Source of the DNA: Cesiribacteraceae bacterium YIM B00369
GTDB taxonomy: Bacteria > Bacteroidota > Bacteroidia > Cytophagales > Cyclobacteriaceae
Direction: 5' to 3'
NCBI GenBank assembly: GCA_017948555.1
Contig: JAFMYY010000002.1
Coordinates: forward strand, 1-64,000
DNA: 64,000 nt
Part shown: positions 1 to 8,457 of the stretch, piece after piece
Layout: the number at the start of each line of letters is the position of its first letter
How positions within the stretch are numbered: the stretch's first letter is position 1
Made by a program: the position numbers and the translations under genes
The notes under the pieces: model-generated
The model's input: the letters and a program-made list of their open reading frames with translations, nothing else
What the model was told of the DNA's origin: nothing
The model's database searches: none

Positions 1-245
1 GTCATAAAGGTCCAGCTGAGCACGGCAAGTATGTTGCCGATGAGGAGGCCCAGCACCAGATCGGGGGCGCTGGCACCATGTGCCACAAAGAGAGGGCCGA
101 GTACAAATTCAGTACCGGCGGTATGTTCACCGGCGTAGGTACCTACAAAGCTTCTCCAGCTTTTGAGTTTATTAGCCGGAATTGGCTCACGCTCATATTC
201 ATTAACTGAATCGAGCTTCTTTACAAAGTTCTTTCTGTTGAACAT
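1..245 (-). CDS. NCS1-like (cytosine/purine) permease, N-terminal fragment
   Basis: The reading frame starts at an ATG on the minus strand (complement of 243-245) and runs off the left edge of the window, giving the first 81 residues. It opens with a charged cytoplasmic tail of about 35 residues and then the stretch GEHTAGTEFVLGPLFVAHGA, followed by SAPDLVLGLLIGNILAVLSW. The end of this, a Gly-rich first membrane helix (LGLLIGNILAVLSW), resembles the first helix of nucleobase:cation symporters (NCS1 family). Substrate cannot be told from this fragment. It is divergent from the cassette-like region to its right and is probably the stable chromosomal flank of that region. The family assignment is inferred from a short segment. 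Confidence 0.6.
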   Translation of the reverse strand, partial: MFNRKNFVKKLDSVNEYEREPIPANKLKSWRSFVGTYAGEHTAGTEFVLGPLFVAHGASAPDLVLGLLIGNILAVLSWTFM

Positions 246-718
246 CTGCTGAAATATTATTTGGGTGTGGTAATGCAAATAAAAATAAAAAGTACCTAAA
301 CATACAAAAATAAAGGGAGGCAGCTATCCTGTACTAACCTGTTTTTTTTAAGCGTGCCGGCACAAGGGGATAGCATATGGGGAAGGACAGCAGGAGTTTC
401 GTGTAGGGGAAGATTCATCCGGACTGATCAGCCGGAGGAGATCGACCGTATTATTATACAGGTATAACCGTTTACATGCGGATAGAAAAAAGAGAGGTGA
501 AAAGGCCATTGTTGCAGAGGAGAGAGCAGGAAGCGCTGCCGGAAAGAAACCCTTATATTGGAAGCTGTAAAACGGAGAAAACAGCTGTTAAAAGCATCAG
601 GAGTGGATTATCGGCGTTACAGCCAAATTTGGAAAGCTCCTGCCTATCTCTTATGTTAGGGGGAAGCAACTCAGGCCACACTAAATAAAAACGCAGGTTT
701 ATTGTGTTTTTTTAACAA
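246..718. other. Intergenic region, no convincing gene
   Basis: About 470 bases separate the permease start from the first cassette-like boundary. An open frame of 70 codons at 476-688 has a composition rich in Arg, Glu and Ser and looks like chance. The perfect palindrome GTGCCGGCAC lies at 354-363. GTTAGGG at 654-660 resembles the boundary motif at 719 but has no partner. Nothing else is recognisable. Confidence 0.5.
305..312 (-). promoter_or_regulatory. Possible -7 box for the permease gene
   Basis: CAAAAATA on the plus strand reads TATTTTTG on the minus strand, an exact match to TAnnTTTG, 60 bases upstream of the permease start. No TTG at the right distance is present, so the call is weak. 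Confidence 0.3.
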
Positions 719-725
719 GTTAGGT
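719..725 (+). repeat. attC-type R' boundary, start of cassette 1
   Basis: GTTAGGT fits the integron core consensus GTTRRRY. The longer string GTTAGGTGCC (719-728) is the reverse complement, with one mismatch, of GGCACCTAAG at 1208-1217 at the far end of the next gene. That self-complementarity between the two ends of one unit is what an excisable integron cassette shows. The next gene starts 15 bases after the boundary. Confidence 0.45.
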
Positions 726-739
726 GCCATAAAAACATA

Positions 740-1216
740 ATGGAAGACAGGCTTTCAAAAGAAGAATTATTTTTTATAGAAGAGGGAATCAGGTTTTATA
801 AAACTACTGGAGCCAAAATTCTCAAAGGAGGATTATTGATTTCAATAATTTTTCCGTTATTGGTGTTCCTCATGGGGAGACTTGCATTTATAGGTATGAT
901 GATTTTGATGGGCGTATTAACCCTGATAACTTCTTATATGTGGTACTGGGTATTTGGACAACCTAATTCACAATTAAAGAAGGACTTCGGTAAAGGAATT
1001 AAGATTACAGAGACACTGACCGTTAATAAAATTAAAAATAGTAAAGAAGGTAAAATCTACCGGATGAGCAATGGGTTAAAAATTAAAGAAAGTGACTTCA
1101 ACGATGACAATTCCAGATTAGGTGAATTAGGGCAAGGGCAGATTCTTATTGTGACATATACACCTTACCATAGAATGATACTTAATATAAAAGAAATAAA
1201 GTTGTACGGCACCTAA
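740..1216 (+). CDS. Orphan membrane protein, cassette-borne
   Basis: A 158-residue protein of no family I recognise. The N-terminus (about 27 residues) is charged, then two adjacent hydrophobic segments (about 30-48 and 50-70) form a membrane hairpin, and the C-terminal half is soluble and Lys-rich with a small beta-like domain ending YTPYHRMILNIKEIKLYG. Its stop codon lies inside the left arm of the attC-like element that follows, and it begins 15 bases after the GTTAGGT boundary. No promoter is visible, as usual for cassette genes. Base composition is more AT-rich than the core genes further right. Function unknown; it is probably real given its cassette-like framing. Confidence 0.6.
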   Translation: MEDRLSKEELFFIEEGIRFYKTTGAKILKGGLLISIIFPLLVFLMGRLAFIGMMILMGVLTLITSYMWYWVFGQPNSQLKKDFGKGIKITETLTVNKIKNSKEGKIYRMSNGLKIKESDFNDDNSRLGELGQGQILIVTYTPYHRMILNIKEIKLYGT

Positions 1217-1321
1217 GCCAAGCAAAATGCAAGTGCCGGCCGTGTAGTCTAATAGTGCCATGGACAATAAAGAATTTTCCGTATCTTAAAAGCTAAACTG
1301 AAACCGGCAAAAGCGTTAGGT
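1211..1321 (+). repeat. attC-like element A, 111 bp
   Basis: It runs from ACCTAAG (R''-like; the perfect complement of R' would be ACCTAAC) to GTTAGGT (1315-1321, fits GTTRRRY). Inside, TGCCGG near the left end can pair with CCGGCA near the right end, like the L boxes of attC. A central stretch of about 78 bases, from AAAATGCAA to CTAAACTGA, matches element B (2176-2298) at roughly 66 of 78 positions. This length resembles long attC sites of superintegrons. No integrase gene is in the window. Confidence 0.5.
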
Positions 1322-1335
1322 ACAACAATGAGTCG

Positions 1336-2166
1336 ATGAAAATATTAGCTTTCATTATTTTAGCACTTCATTTTACTTCCTGCAATCGACAGGAATCATT
1401 TAAATTTGAGGAGGTTGCATGCTTTAACGCAGAAATGCCAGAGTTTGACGGGCATGTGGTTACCTTATTGGATAATGAAACTGGTAAGCCAATTAAAGAT
1501 ACACTGATTGAAAAAATACCGAAAACTCGAAATATTTTTAAGCCTTGCCGCCAGTATATTTATAATGCAATTTATAAAGACCAAAGCGGTAGCATTATTT
1601 CAAACAGTAAAGTTTGGATGATGGCTACGGGGAAGAGGTGGGAATGGCAACCTGAAAAGCAAGATGAAGTGGCCATCCAATTTGAGATATCCGAAGGTGA
1701 TATTCCAGAAATAAAAAAGAGGATGGTAAATAAGAAGTTTGCTAGCCTTAATCGATTCAGATCTCAAGTGACAACCGGGATAATTGAGAATGTTCAGGAG
1801 ATTTGGATGCACCCTTTTAGATCTAACCAATTTATTTTCACCGAAGTAGCTGCTTTTCCTGCGGTAAAATTTCCTTTGGAGGTTGGAAAAACCTGGACAT
1901 CAAATATTTCTATTAATGAGGGATGGGGTGAATGGGAGAATACAACAGTTAACAGTAATTACAAGGTAGTAGGCAGGACTAAGCTCAACGCTGGATTTAA
2001 GGAATTTGAAGATTGCTGGGTAATTGAATCTAAATCAACTGCTCCTTTTGGACTTTCTCTGCATAATTTCTGGTTTGATGAAGAGTATGGCTTTGTGAAA
2101 ATGGAATATATGAATTATAAAGGGCAGACTCTTTTATTTGAATTAATTGAAGTGATTGAAAAATAA
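1336..2166 (+). CDS. Orphan lipoprotein, cassette-borne
   Basis: 276 residues starting with a lipoprotein signal: a short hydrophobic run and the lipobox LHFTSC, giving a lipid-anchored Cys at about residue 16. The rest is soluble and Trp-rich towards the C-terminus (VGKTWTSNISINEGWGEWEN, FEDCWVIESKS, YGFVKMEYMNYKGQTLLFEL), a pattern common in beta-rich periplasmic proteins of Bacteroidota. I do not recognise a named family. The gene sits between the two attC-like elements, 14 bases after the boundary at 1321, and has no promoter of its own that I can see. It probably encodes an accessory cell-envelope protein. Confidence 0.65.
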   Translation: MKILAFIILALHFTSCNRQESFKFEEVACFNAEMPEFDGHVVTLLDNETGKPIKDTLIEKIPKTRNIFKPCRQYIYNAIYKDQSGSIISNSKVWMMATGKRWEWQPEKQDEVAIQFEISEGDIPEIKKRMVNKKFASLNRFRSQVTTGIIENVQEIWMHPFRSNQFIFTEVAAFPAVKFPLEVGKTWTSNISINEGWGEWENTTVNSNYKVVGRTKLNAGFKEFEDCWVIESKSTAPFGLSLHNFWFDEEYGFVKMEYMNYKGQTLLFELIEVIEK

Positions 2167-2175
2167 AGGTGCTGT

Positions 2176-2298
2176 GCCTGACCCGGGTAAAATGCAATTG
2201 CCGGTCGTGTAGTTTGGTAGTGCCTTGGATAACTCAAAATTTCCCGTATCTTAAAAGCTAAACTGACCTCGCAACTGCTTTTTGCAATAACGTTGTGC
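2176..2298 (+). repeat. attC-like element B, 123 bp
   Basis: It begins with GCCTGAC (RYYYAAC with one mismatch) and ends with GTTGTGC (2292-2298; GTTRRRY with one mismatch). GTGCCTGAC at 2174-2182 is, with two mismatches, the reverse complement of GTTAGGTAC, the first bases of the same unit at 1315, as expected for one cassette's own ends. The central part is a diverged copy of element A. The ends can fold through TTGCCGG and TGCAAT stretches. Confidence 0.45.
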
Positions 2299-2320
2299 AT
2301 AATGCCAAAAATCGAAACTA

Positions 2321-2701
2321 ATGCTAATATTCAAGGAAACTAAATTTATTAAAACCCCTTTTAAAAACGAAGATGAACTTGAGCAAGTAGTAGTTTCCAA
2401 CTATGAATATATTTTTGGGCCTACTTCCATTTATTTACCCAAAAAACTTATTAAAACAGGAGACGGTATTGGGACAATACCTGATGGTTTTGCAGTTGAC
2501 CTTGGTTCCAAAAAAAAACGGTATTTGGTAGAGGCTGAACTTCTTCACCATAATGTTTGGACCCATATTGCTCCGCAAGTATCCAAACAAGTTATTGCCA
2601 GCTTATAACCTATTTCAAAGAAGACTATTGAGGACTTGGCAGTTGATCAATATCAATCTGATTTGACAACAAAGGAAAAGTTCGATGACCAAGGAAAATG
2701 A
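2321..2701 (+). pseudogene. Nuclease-like cassette gene broken by an in-frame stop
   Basis: The first 95 codons read as an intact domain (LEQVVVSNYEYIFGP, YLPKKLIKTGDGIGTIPDGF, KKKRYLVEAELLHHNVWTHI, PQVSKQVIASL) that resembles a nuclease-fold family common in accessory regions; the E-x-E of VEAEL would be part of its active site. The frame meets TAA at 2606-2608, but the same frame then continues for 30 sensible codons (PISKKTIEDLAVDQYQ...) to a TGA at 2699. That pattern indicates a nonsense mutation, and probably a deleted C-terminal end, since no attC-like element follows. The start lies 22 bases after element B. Function is inferred; the break is seen directly. Confidence 0.6.
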
Positions 2702-2729
2702 AAACAGGTCGCTATGCTATTAAAGAAAC

Positions 2730-3299
2730 ATGAAGAAGCTGATAGATTATATTAAATTAAAAACCAGTTTAAGTAAAGAAGACAGTAACCTGATCGAAGG
2801 TCTGTTTACTTTCCAAAAAGCAGCTCCGAATACTTTATTCCTGTGTGAAGGAAATGTTGAAAGATATGTTTATTTTCTAAATAGTGGGGTTGTAAAAGGA
2901 TACCGGAATATTGGAGGGAAAATAATTGTTGAACAATTAATTGAAGAAGGCAACTTCTTTTCCTCTTTTGAAAGCTTTATGCAGGGAACCCCTGCTCAGG
3001 ATAACTTTGAATCCATCACTGAGTGTGAGGTTTACAAAATTTCTAAACCCGGGTTTGTATCATGGAAGAGTGCCTCCCACAAATGGAGTAACTATGTTCA
3101 GGACGTGATTAATGACCATTTAAACTGCAAAATTCAAAGAGTAAGGGATTTTCAGACATTATCAGCTAAGGAAAGGTATATTAAATTCGTAGAAAATTAT
3201 CCAAAACTGGCATTACAGGTGAAGGTAGAAACGATTGCTTCCTTTTTGGGCCTGGAACCTCAGTCGTTAAGCCGTATCCGAAGACAGCTCAGTATCTAA
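2730..3299 (+). CDS. Crp/Fnr-family transcriptional regulator
   Basis: 189 residues: an N-terminal cyclic-nucleotide-binding-type beta barrel (about 20-115; NTLFLCEGNVERYVYFLNSG, VEQLIEEGNFFSSFESF) and a C-terminal winged helix (about 140-189; VETIASFLGLEPQSLSRIRR, the recognition helix). No Cys cluster for an Fe-S centre is present, so it is not an oxygen-sensing Fnr. Small Crp-like regulators of this type are common in Bacteroidota next to the gene they control. Here the downstream neighbour is the SDR gene 60 bases away with a palindrome between them. Effector unknown. Confidence 0.8.
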   Translation: MKKLIDYIKLKTSLSKEDSNLIEGLFTFQKAAPNTLFLCEGNVERYVYFLNSGVVKGYRNIGGKIIVEQLIEEGNFFSSFESFMQGTPAQDNFESITECEVYKISKPGFVSWKSASHKWSNYVQDVINDHLNCKIQRVRDFQTLSAKERYIKFVENYPKLALQVKVETIASFLGLEPQSLSRIRRQLSI

Positions 3300-3335
3300 C
3301 AAATGTTATTTTTTTAGCTGGCAAAACTCCTGAAG

Positions 3336-3349
3336 TTTGTTCAAACAAA
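3336..3349. promoter_or_regulatory. Palindromic operator candidate before the SDR gene
   Basis: TTTGTT-CA-AACAAA is a perfect inverted repeat ending 10 bases before the SDR start codon; the symmetry extends outward to about 20 bp with one mismatch. Its place between a Crp/Fnr-type gene and its likely target suggests it is that regulator's binding site. This is inference. Confidence 0.4.
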
Positions 3350-3359
3350 TTTAAGAAAG

Positions 3360-4373
3360 ATGAACAAACAATTATCAGCAGTAACAGGAGCAAACGGACA
3401 TTTAGGCAACAACTTAGTGAGACTGTTACTTTCACAAGGCGAAGAGGTGAGAGCTACAGTCCGGGACCTGAAGAACAGGGCTCCATTCAGGGATTTGGAT
3501 TGCGGACTTGCTCAGGCAGATTTGATGAGGAAAGATACTTTGCTATCTGCTTTTGAAGGGGTGAAAAATCTTTACGCAGTAGGAGCCGCTTTTAAAATGT
3601 GGTCTGAAAATCCAAAAACAGAGATTTACGACAATAATGTAACAGGAACCCGGAATTTGTTTGAGGCAGCAGCAGCCTGTGGTGTGGAGAATATTGTTTA
3701 CGTAAGCTCTATTGCTGCATTAGATTTCACCAGATTACCTGCAAGGGAAGAAAATGGCTATAATAAAGACCGCAGAAACTGGTATTACAACTCCAAGAAT
3801 GATTCAGATAAGCTTGCCCTGGAACTGGGGAGAAAGTACAATATCCGGACAGTATTAGTACTGCCCTCCGGAATGATAGGTGGTGTTTCTCATAAATTAA
3901 ACTATTCCAGTAAATTGGTGCTGCAAATAATTAAAGGTGAAATACCTGTAGACACCAATATAACTATGAACTGGATAGATGTAAATGATGTGGCTTCAGG
4001 TATGTACAATGCTATGTTAAAAGGAACCAATGGAGAGCGGTACATATTAGCAAACGAAAAGCATACCTCCATTCAGGAAAGTGTAAGAATTGCTGCAGAA
4101 CAGTTTCCTGAGTTAAAATTAAAAATGCCACTGAAGGTTCCAAGGGTAATATTGTATTCAATAGCAGGACTTATGGAGGCAGGTAGTAAAATTACAGGAA
4201 AAGAACCCTTACTGCAGAGGCATTTCATAGAAATGTTTTATGGGCTGAAGCAGGATTTCGACATAAGTAAAGCCAAAACTGAACTTGGATTCAATCCAAA
4301 GCCATCAAAAGCTGCTTTGATTGATGCTATGAAATATTTAAAAGAAGACTGGAGTAAAAATCAAACATTATAG
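3360..4373 (+). CDS. Extended SDR (NAD-dependent epimerase / dihydroflavonol reductase-like)
   Basis: 337 residues with a Rossmann fold: the TGANGHLG dinucleotide motif at about 9-16, the VSS strand (VYVSSIAAL) and the catalytic pair Tyr142-xxx-Lys146 in YYNSK. The C-terminal substrate lobe (WIDVNDVASGMYNAM, FDISKAKTELGFNPKP) is typical of the extended SDR subgroup that includes dihydroflavonol-4-reductase-like and 3-beta-HSD-like enzymes. Substrate cannot be deduced. It follows the Crp/Fnr gene by 60 bases and is probably its target. A GTTATAT boundary-like motif lies just after its stop codon, so the pair may have arrived with the cassette-like region. Confidence 0.82.
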   Translation: MNKQLSAVTGANGHLGNNLVRLLLSQGEEVRATVRDLKNRAPFRDLDCGLAQADLMRKDTLLSAFEGVKNLYAVGAAFKMWSENPKTEIYDNNVTGTRNLFEAAAACGVENIVYVSSIAALDFTRLPAREENGYNKDRRNWYYNSKNDSDKLALELGRKYNIRTVLVLPSGMIGGVSHKLNYSSKLVLQIIKGEIPVDTNITMNWIDVNDVASGMYNAMLKGTNGERYILANEKHTSIQESVRIAAEQFPELKLKMPLKVPRVILYSIAGLMEAGSKITGKEPLLQRHFIEMFYGLKQDFDISKAKTELGFNPKPSKAALIDAMKYLKEDWSKNQTL

Positions 4374-4376
4374 AAC

Positions 4377-4383
4377 GTTATAT
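4377..4383 (+). repeat. Possible right boundary of the cassette-like region
   Basis: AACGTTATATG immediately follows the SDR stop codon and resembles the boundaries at 1315 and 2292 (GCGTTAGGT, AACGTTGTG). It matches GTTRRRY at six of seven positions. There is no attC-like arm to its left, so this could be chance. Confidence 0.2.
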
Positions 4384-4441
4384 GTAGCTGAACCGGAGGT
4401 TGCTGTTGTTTGAGCGGGCAGACAGAATAACAACAAGTGCC

Positions 4442-7400
4442 CTAAGCCTGTTGCTGTTGTCCGGTGGCAGAAGTCAGGGCAGCATCCGGCTGGTTAAGAT
4501 TGGGTAGTTCTATTCTGACAGTAGTTCCTTTTCCAAGGTCGGACTGTATTTCTATTTTGCCCTTCAGGGCCAGAATAACTTCCTTCACTATATACAGGCC
4601 GAGGCCCGAGCCTACATTAGTTTCGGATGCACGGTAGAACATATCAAAAACTTTATTCAGGTTTTCTCTGGCAATACCACAGCCGTTATCACTAATTACA
4701 ATAATGGCTTTTTGGTCCTCTGTTTTTACCAGTATATTCACATACGAGGTTACGTAAGGATTGCTATACCGTATTGCATTCGACAAAAGGTTGTTGAATA
4801 TTATTTTCAGGCGAAAAACATCTGATTGAAAAACTGAATCCCCGCCTGTCGTCAGCCTTATGTCAACCATTTTACTGCGGTCCATGTATTGCAGAGTTTC
4901 CTCCGCTTCCTTTACCAGTTCCTCAAAATCGACAGTCTGACTGCTGATTTCCAGTCGGGAGTTTTTAGAATAACTGATGATGCTCTGTATGAAAGTATCC
5001 AGCTTGTTAATGCTTTTTTGCATCAGGCTAAGGTACCTGTTTCTGGCTTCCTCGTCCGGCTCAATTTTGAAAATATTTATTAGCCCCAGTAAAGAAGAGA
5101 GGGGAGCGCGTAAGTCGTGGGAGGCACAATAAACAAAACGGTCAAGCTCGGCATTAATCCTGAGGAGTTCCTGGTTCTGGAACCTGAGTTGTTCTTCTGC
5201 AAGTTTACGCTCTGTGATATCAATAATAATGCCCACAATTTTAATGACCATGCCGGTGGCATCCTGCACCGGCTTCCCGATAATTAATACCCATCCGGGA
5301 GAATTAATCCCTTTATTGATCTGAATTTCAATATTAAAGGATTCTTTTGTTGTATGATTTCCCTGAAAACAGTCGCTGAAAACATCCCTGAAGCCTGGTG
5401 GAATTAATTCCAGAACATTTTCGCAGGAGGGAAGAAAGGCAGCACGGTCCACACCAAATATACGCCAGGTTTCTTCAGACCAGGTAAATAGCCCGGTTTC
5501 CGGATTTAGTTCCAGATTTCCCATCCTGGCTATTTGTTGTGCCTCGGCTAATCTTGCTTCGCTTTCTGTTAACTTTTGGTTGATTCTGAGGGTCTGGTCA
5601 AGAATGTTCCGCAACTGTTCCTCACTGGCTGCCAGCTTCTCGTTCGTGGCCTGCAAATCCTGGGTGCGCTCCTCTACTTTTCTTTCCAGTATTTCATTTT
5701 GATTACTGATTTCGAGGTTAAGGTTTTTCAGTTCATCCCGGTTCATGGCCAGTTCCTGTTTCTGCCGTTCTATTTCGCGGGTTCTTTCCTGTACACCTTC
5801 TTCCAGCCGGCGGTTTTTCTTATTAATCCTGTCGGTTTTAATTCTGAACCCTGCATAAAGGAGGGCCAGCATAAGTACAGCTGCCATTATTTTAACAACA
5901 GGTGTTTTGTAAAACGGAGGATTAATAATGATGGAAAGGGAAGTGCCTGTTTCATTCCAGACTCCATCGTTATTTGAAGCTTTTACCCTGAAGGTGTATT
6001 TTCCGGGGTCGAGGTTGGTATAGGTTGCTTTGTGCTGTGTGCCTGAGTAGTTCCAGTTCTCCTCAAACCCTTCCATCATGTAAGCGTACTGGTTTTTCCT
6101 GCTTACGATATAGTTAAGTGCCACGAATTCGAAAGTCAGTACCGATTGCCTGTGCGAAAGAACAATTTCCTCTGTTTCGGATATGCTGCCGGAGAGGGGC
6201 GAATTTTCGGTGCCGATGGTTACCGGTTTATTAAAAATCTGAAAGTCGGTAATATATACTGCCGGAACCTGACGGTTAATTTGTATTTTAGAAGGATCGA
6301 CAATATTAAAACCATCAAGGCCACCAAAAAGCATTTGACCGCTGCTAAGCCTGGCCGATGCCCTGTGCCGGAACTCATTATGCTGGAGGCCATCGTCAAT
6401 GTTATAGTTCCTGAACTTTTTACCGGCCGTATCAAAGCAGGAAAGGCCATTATTGGTGCTGATCCAGAGGTTACCCTGTGCATCTTCCTCTATTCCGTTA
6501 ATCTGGTTACTGGGCAGACCATCTTCCTCCCTGAAAGCAACAAAGCTGCCTTTTTCCCGGTCCATAAGGTTTAGCCCTCCTTCGGTGCCGGCCCACAGCC
6601 TGCCTTTTTCATCTTCGTAAATAACCAGAATATGGTTATTGCTGATGCTGTTCGGGAGTTCCGGATCGTTTTTGAACCTTTTATATATATTTTTCTCCGG
6701 GTTTATTACCAGCAAACCATCGCGTTCACTTCCTATCCAGAAATTGTTTTGCCTGTCAATGTAAAAGCTGGTAGGGTCAATGTTTTGAATCTTTTTGTCA
6801 AGCCACGTAAATAACTCAAAGCGGTTACCGGCTCTGTTAAACTTAAAAAGGCTTTTCGTATAGCTCGATATATAAAGTTCGCCTTTGGCATCCTCCTGCA
6901 TATACCAGATGTCACGGATGGGGGTGCTTAAGGAATCTTCCGGATTGGCAGTACTGAACATTTCAACGGTGCCTTTCTCAATATTATAGCGGGCAATACC
7001 TTCATACATTCCCAGCCAGAAATCTCCGTGGCTGTCCTGGTAAACAGAGGTGATGGTAGGGATTGGCTGCCCGTCGGGGAAGTGGGTGAAATGCCTGAAA
7101 GTTTTACTTTTTGGGTTGTACAGATCAAATCCTAGCCGCAAGCCTATCCAGATTCTTTTGTCTTTATCTTCAAAAAAGCAATAAACATCTTTATTGCCAA
7201 GGCTCTGGTCGTTTCCGGGATTATGAAAAACATGCTCAAATTTAGGAGGGATAGCTTCTTTAACCGTAAGCCCTGCAATGCTGCCTATCCAGATGTTGTT
7301 ATCCCTGTCGCGGAAAATGGTGTTCAGGCCATTGTCCACCAGACTGTTATCATCATAGCTGTCCTGCTGGAAACTGGTAAGGGTTTTGTTCCTTTTATCA

Positions 7401-8299
7401 AGGACACTTACTCCAAAGTTGGTGGCGAACCAAATATTCCCCTCTTTGTCTCCGCAGATACCGGCAACGTAATCTCCTACAATGCTGTTAGAATCTGAGG
7501 GCTTATATTGCAGGTGGCTGAAGCTTTGGGTGGTTTTGTGGAACCGGTTTACTCCGCCAAAGGCAGTTCCTATCCATATATCTTCATCGCTGTCAATAAA
7601 AAGGCTGCGTATGGCATTCCTGCTCAGGCTTTCCGGATTGCCCGGCTGATGGTGAAAATGGCGGAAGTTTTTGCGGTTGGCCTGCAGGATACTCAGTCCG
7701 TTTTCTGTTCCTATCCAGAGATTACCGCTTTTATCTTCTGCCAGTGCTCTTATCATGTTGCAGGTAAGGCTGTTAAGGTTGGCAGGCTCACGTATATAAT
7801 GGGTAAAAGTGTTTGTTGTGCGGTCAAAGGTATCCAGTCCGTTTTCCGTTCCAATCCAGAGAGTCCCTGCATGGTCTTCAAAAATGGTATTTACCCTGTC
7901 TGAGCTGATACTGGCAGGATTGCCGGGATCATGCCGGAGGGCCATGAAGGTATCTTTTTCCCGGTTGTAAATATTTAATCCGCCATCATTTGTGCCCACA
8001 TACAGTACACCAGCCTTATCTACATAAACCGACAGTATTAAATTATTGCTGATGCTGCCTGCAACCGCGGGTTTATTCCGGTAGGTGGTGAATTTATAGC
8101 CATCATATTTGTTTAAGCCATCAGCTGTTCCAACCCAGATAAATCCCTGCCGGTCCTGTCCGATACAGTTAATAAAATTCATAGACAGGCCCTGGTCAAG
8201 GCTGAAGCGGTGAAAATTTCCGCTTATTACCTGGGCATGGCAATGAGATATTCTTAAAAGGATTGCCAAAAACAGAAATATGACTACAGATTTTCTCAT
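4442..8299 (-). CDS. Propeller-type membrane sensor histidine kinase
   Basis: 1285 residues. A signal peptide (about 1-22) is followed by a long periplasmic sensor of two-component-regulator propeller repeats (about 30-690; recurring WIGTxxGL and YxxDKxGxLW units), a Y_Y_Y domain (about 715-785), one membrane helix (about 795-815), a long coiled coil, a PAS domain (about 920-1035), a HisKA dimerisation helix with phospho-acceptor His1062 in CASHDLRAPLSSL, and a HATPase domain (N box NNLLSNAIRYSNP, DNGCGIA, GSGLGLYIVKE). Related hybrid systems that sense oligosaccharides end in a receiver plus AraC domain; this one stops after the ATPase, and no response regulator is adjacent. It is divergent from the pectinesterase, suggesting a polysaccharide ligand, but that link is inference. 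Start chosen at the ATG giving a clean signal peptide. Confidence 0.92.
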   Translation of the reverse strand: MRKSVVIFLFLAILLRISHCHAQVISGNFHRFSLDQGLSMNFINCIGQDRQGFIWVGTADGLNKYDGYKFTTYRNKPAVAGSISNNLILSVYVDKAGVLYVGTNDGGLNIYNREKDTFMALRHDPGNPASISSDRVNTIFEDHAGTLWIGTENGLDTFDRTTNTFTHYIREPANLNSLTCNMIRALAEDKSGNLWIGTENGLSILQANRKNFRHFHHQPGNPESLSRNAIRSLFIDSDEDIWIGTAFGGVNRFHKTTQSFSHLQYKPSDSNSIVGDYVAGICGDKEGNIWFATNFGVSVLDKRNKTLTSFQQDSYDDNSLVDNGLNTIFRDRDNNIWIGSIAGLTVKEAIPPKFEHVFHNPGNDQSLGNKDVYCFFEDKDKRIWIGLRLGFDLYNPKSKTFRHFTHFPDGQPIPTITSVYQDSHGDFWLGMYEGIARYNIEKGTVEMFSTANPEDSLSTPIRDIWYMQEDAKGELYISSYTKSLFKFNRAGNRFELFTWLDKKIQNIDPTSFYIDRQNNFWIGSERDGLLVINPEKNIYKRFKNDPELPNSISNNHILVIYEDEKGRLWAGTEGGLNLMDREKGSFVAFREEDGLPSNQINGIEEDAQGNLWISTNNGLSCFDTAGKKFRNYNIDDGLQHNEFRHRASARLSSGQMLFGGLDGFNIVDPSKIQINRQVPAVYITDFQIFNKPVTIGTENSPLSGSISETEEIVLSHRQSVLTFEFVALNYIVSRKNQYAYMMEGFEENWNYSGTQHKATYTNLDPGKYTFRVKASNNDGVWNETGTSLSIIINPPFYKTPVVKIMAAVLMLALLYAGFRIKTDRINKKNRRLEEGVQERTREIERQKQELAMNRDELKNLNLEISNQNEILERKVEERTQDLQATNEKLAASEEQLRNILDQTLRINQKLTESEARLAEAQQIARMGNLELNPETGLFTWSEETWRIFGVDRAAFLPSCENVLELIPPGFRDVFSDCFQGNHTTKESFNIEIQINKGINSPGWVLIIGKPVQDATGMVIKIVGIIIDITERKLAEEQLRFQNQELLRINAELDRFVYCASHDLRAPLSSLLGLINIFKIEPDEEARNRYLSLMQKSINKLDTFIQSIISYSKNSRLEISSQTVDFEELVKEAEETLQYMDRSKMVDIRLTTGGDSVFQSDVFRLKIIFNNLLSNAIRYSNPYVTSYVNILVKTEDQKAIIVISDNGCGIARENLNKVFDMFYRASETNVGSGLGLYIVKEVILALKGKIEIQSDLGKGTTVRIELPNLNQPDAALTSATGQQQQA

Positions 8300-8457
8300 T
8301 CAGACAGTTAATAGCTGGTACAAAACAGATACAACAGGATTAATTGGAAGATTTCCTGTTAAGTGCTGTTGTGGCTTTTTCTCATTCATGCCATTTTCTT
8401 TATGGAAACAGCTGTTTACAATCGTTTTCAACAGGCTTTTGATGTATAGTCTAAACG

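Noticed and set aside
476-688. Open frame of 70 codons on the plus strand
   Set aside because: Composition is Arg/Glu/Ser-rich with no domain-like pattern, it lies in a region of hairpins and boundary motifs, and nothing supports translation.
4402-4436. TGTTGTT/AACAACA stem after the SDR gene
   Set aside because: AT-rich seven-pair stem with a 17-19 base loop and no T-run; not convincing as a terminator.
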